Source: Lojkania enalia
Taxonomy: Eukaryota > Ascomycota > Dothideomycetes > Pleosporales
DNA length: 29,110 nt
Direction of reading: 5' to 3'
Assembly: GCA_010094045.1 (NCBI GenBank)
Contig: ML986652.1
Span: 179,982 to 209,091 of the forward strand
Shown piece by piece: positions 27,850 to 29,110 of the stretch (positions are counted from its first letter, which is position 1; each line of letters begins with the position of its first letter). Under the pieces are notes generated by a model. It did not search any database and was not told where the DNA came from. It saw only the letters and a program-made list of their open reading frames with translations. The position numbers and the translations under genes were made by a program.

Positions 27850-29110
27850 CTATTAATTTAATAAGAAGGTAGAATTGAGCTTATCTTACAGGCGTATAAA
27901 TTAGACCAGTTTAAGAGCGTGTAACGTACTGCTATAACTTTTAATATATAATATTAACAACTCTCTACTCAACTTTATAGAATTGTATTTCGCCCTCGTA
28001 TATAACTAAATTGCTAGAAGCTTATAGTAACTAAAGAATAAACAATCGTACAATATATTCTTAACCTTAATTTACGAGGATTTACGCTCCGGCTATATAA
28101 GGTAGTAGATATAGCAGATAAACTATTAAGCGTACGTAGTAAAATACTTATAGAAAAGAATTAGTCTAAATAATTTATAGCGCGTATAAATAAGCTTAAA
28201 ACAGCTTTTACTCGAGTAAAGGATTACTAAAGAATAAAATAAGAGAATCTAGAGGTTATTAACATATGGTTTAAACTTATACAGGATATAATTATAAAAT
28301 ATAGTATATATAATAATAATATCTACAACTTTAATAAGATAGGCTTTTAGATAGATATTATTAGTACTATAAAGGTTGTTATAGGTTTAGAATATTATAT
28401 AAGGCCTACTCTTATATAGTTAAACGATTATAAGTAGATTATAATTATCTAGAGCATCTATACTGCTGCGTATATAACTCTACTATTTATTATCTATAAA
28501 GGACGCGTCTATATTTCTATATAGTATAAAGAAGTAGGTATATTATATAATTGGAAAATTTCAGTCTCTAAGAACGGCTGGACAAATAATATGCTTAGTC
28601 TTAAGTAGCTAAAGTACTTTAATAAGTATATAAAGATGCGTTAGGTAGGATTATATAAACTACTTATTTTAGACGGCTATAAAAGTTACCTTAACTAGGA
28701 ATTTAAAGATTACTATCTTATATAAAAGATCCTAACGCTTTATATACCTTTTTATTTATCGTATATACTTTAGCCTCTTAATATAGTTTACTTGTCGCTG
28801 TTAAAGCTAAAGTACTTATAGTATATATAAGATTTAACGCGCTAACGCGTCTACTATATTAATAAAAAAGGCTTCCTTCCAGCCTTTAAGAACGCGTTTT
28901 TTAATATATTTACGTATAAGAACTATCGAAAAGCCTTTAAAGTAATAGGAATTATTCCTTTAAACGCGCAGGTTATATTAGATTACCTTAATATATAACT
29001 ATATACCCTACTAGAACTACTTCTATAAAAAGACTTCTAGTAGTCTAAAACTCTAAGTAATATATATAAATTTAGGTTATAATTAATACTTATATAAAAG
29101 TCCTTTATAC
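27850..29110 (+). pseudogene. Pogo-C transposase (HTH + DDE), runs off the window
   Basis: The plus-strand frame begins near 27850 (no ATG preserved). It reads EGRIELILQAYKLDQFKSVQ and RTAITFNIQYQQLSTQL (psq-type helix-turn-helix), then EQTIVQYILNLNLRGFTLRL (CENP-B/Tc5-type binding domain) and a DDE_1 domain. Catalytic positions are: first, YNFNKIGF, Asp changed to Asn at 28333-28335; second, LILDGYKSYL, Asp kept at 28672-28674; third, ILQPLNIVYLSLLKLKY, Asn at 28780-28782. It continues EGFLPAFKNAF-like (KKGFLPAFKNAFFNIFTYKN) and AFKVIGIIPLNAQVILDYL, then toward the C-terminal tail. Stops are relatively few. The sequence differs from Pogo-A and Pogo-B, so this is a third pogo family. Confidence 0.87.

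Larger units (their letters stand above)
1..29110. other. RIP-mutated, AT-rich transposon island
   Basis: Across the whole window CA and TG are rare, TA is very common and CT/AG remain frequent. This is the pattern left by C-to-T change at CpA on both strands (RIP), a premeiotic repeat-silencing process known only from filamentous ascomycetes. Recognisable transposon reading frames are broken mainly by TAA/TAG where Gln or Trp is expected, and conserved Cys, His and Asp codons have become Tyr or Asn. Repeat pairs compared by eye differ almost only by transitions. No intact non-transposon gene is visible. Confidence 0.93.

Noticed and set aside
1..29110. Mitochondrial, plasmid or AT-rich bacterial origin
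   Set aside because: The A+T bias comes from directional CA-to-TA change in nuclear-type retroelements and pogo transposons. No mitochondrial genes, tRNAs or bacterial-style operons are seen.

Overview
This window is a block of dead transposable elements from a filamentous ascomycete (Pezizomycotina). The organism is inferred from three things: the element types (chromodomain Ty3/gypsy retrotransposons and pogo/Fot1-like DNA transposons), the extreme A+T richness, and a pervasive repeat-induced point mutation (RIP) signature. CA and TG dinucleotides are scarce, TA is abundant, and almost every former Gln/Trp codon is a stop. I found no intact host gene, tRNA, rRNA or CRISPR array. Genus cannot be assigned.

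Layout, from the outside in. Gypsy-A (minus strand, 1288-26744, 541-bp LTRs, target duplication ATTAG) is the container. Two insertions split it. Gypsy-B (minus, 17608-24802, 279-bp LTRs, duplication TTATC) sits in the stretch between the gag zinc knuckle and the protease. Pogo-A (minus, 5792-16562, TA duplication) sits inside the protease. Pogo-A is itself split by Pogo-B (minus, 6359-8220, TA duplication) and by Gypsy-C (plus, 9335-16379, LTRs 333/367 bp, duplication AGTAG). Gypsy-C carries a solo LTR (15122-15325, duplication GTAGA) at the pol stop codon. A second solo LTR of the same 204-bp family lies outside the container (851-1054, duplication TAATT). Without its insertions Gypsy-A is about 7.5 kb and Pogo-A about 1.86 kb, normal sizes for such elements. 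The left flank (480-1282) holds a lysine-rich, possibly transposase-derived remnant. The right flank ends in a third pogo-like transposase (about 27850 to the window end, plus strand).

All three gypsy elements read gag (CCHC knuckle), protease, reverse transcriptase, RNase H, integrase, chromodomain. They share a purine-rich tract directly before the 3' LTR and LTRs of the TGTTA...TAACA type (Gypsy-B: TGTAACG...CGTTACA). All three also seem to carry an additional open frame on the strand opposite gag-pol, between the chromodomain and the 3' LTR. In Gypsy-A and Gypsy-C it predicts a charged coiled coil; in Gypsy-B it predicts a longer basic protein. This recurring antisense gene is the most interesting candidate for something undescribed.

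The nesting gives a relative order of insertion. Damage broadly follows it: Pogo-A has lost all three catalytic Asp codons, the younger Pogo-B only one, and the innermost solo LTR still keeps many CA/TG dinucleotides. Chromodomain integrases are known to favour heterochromatin, which fits elements piling up in an already silenced, RIP-mutated island.
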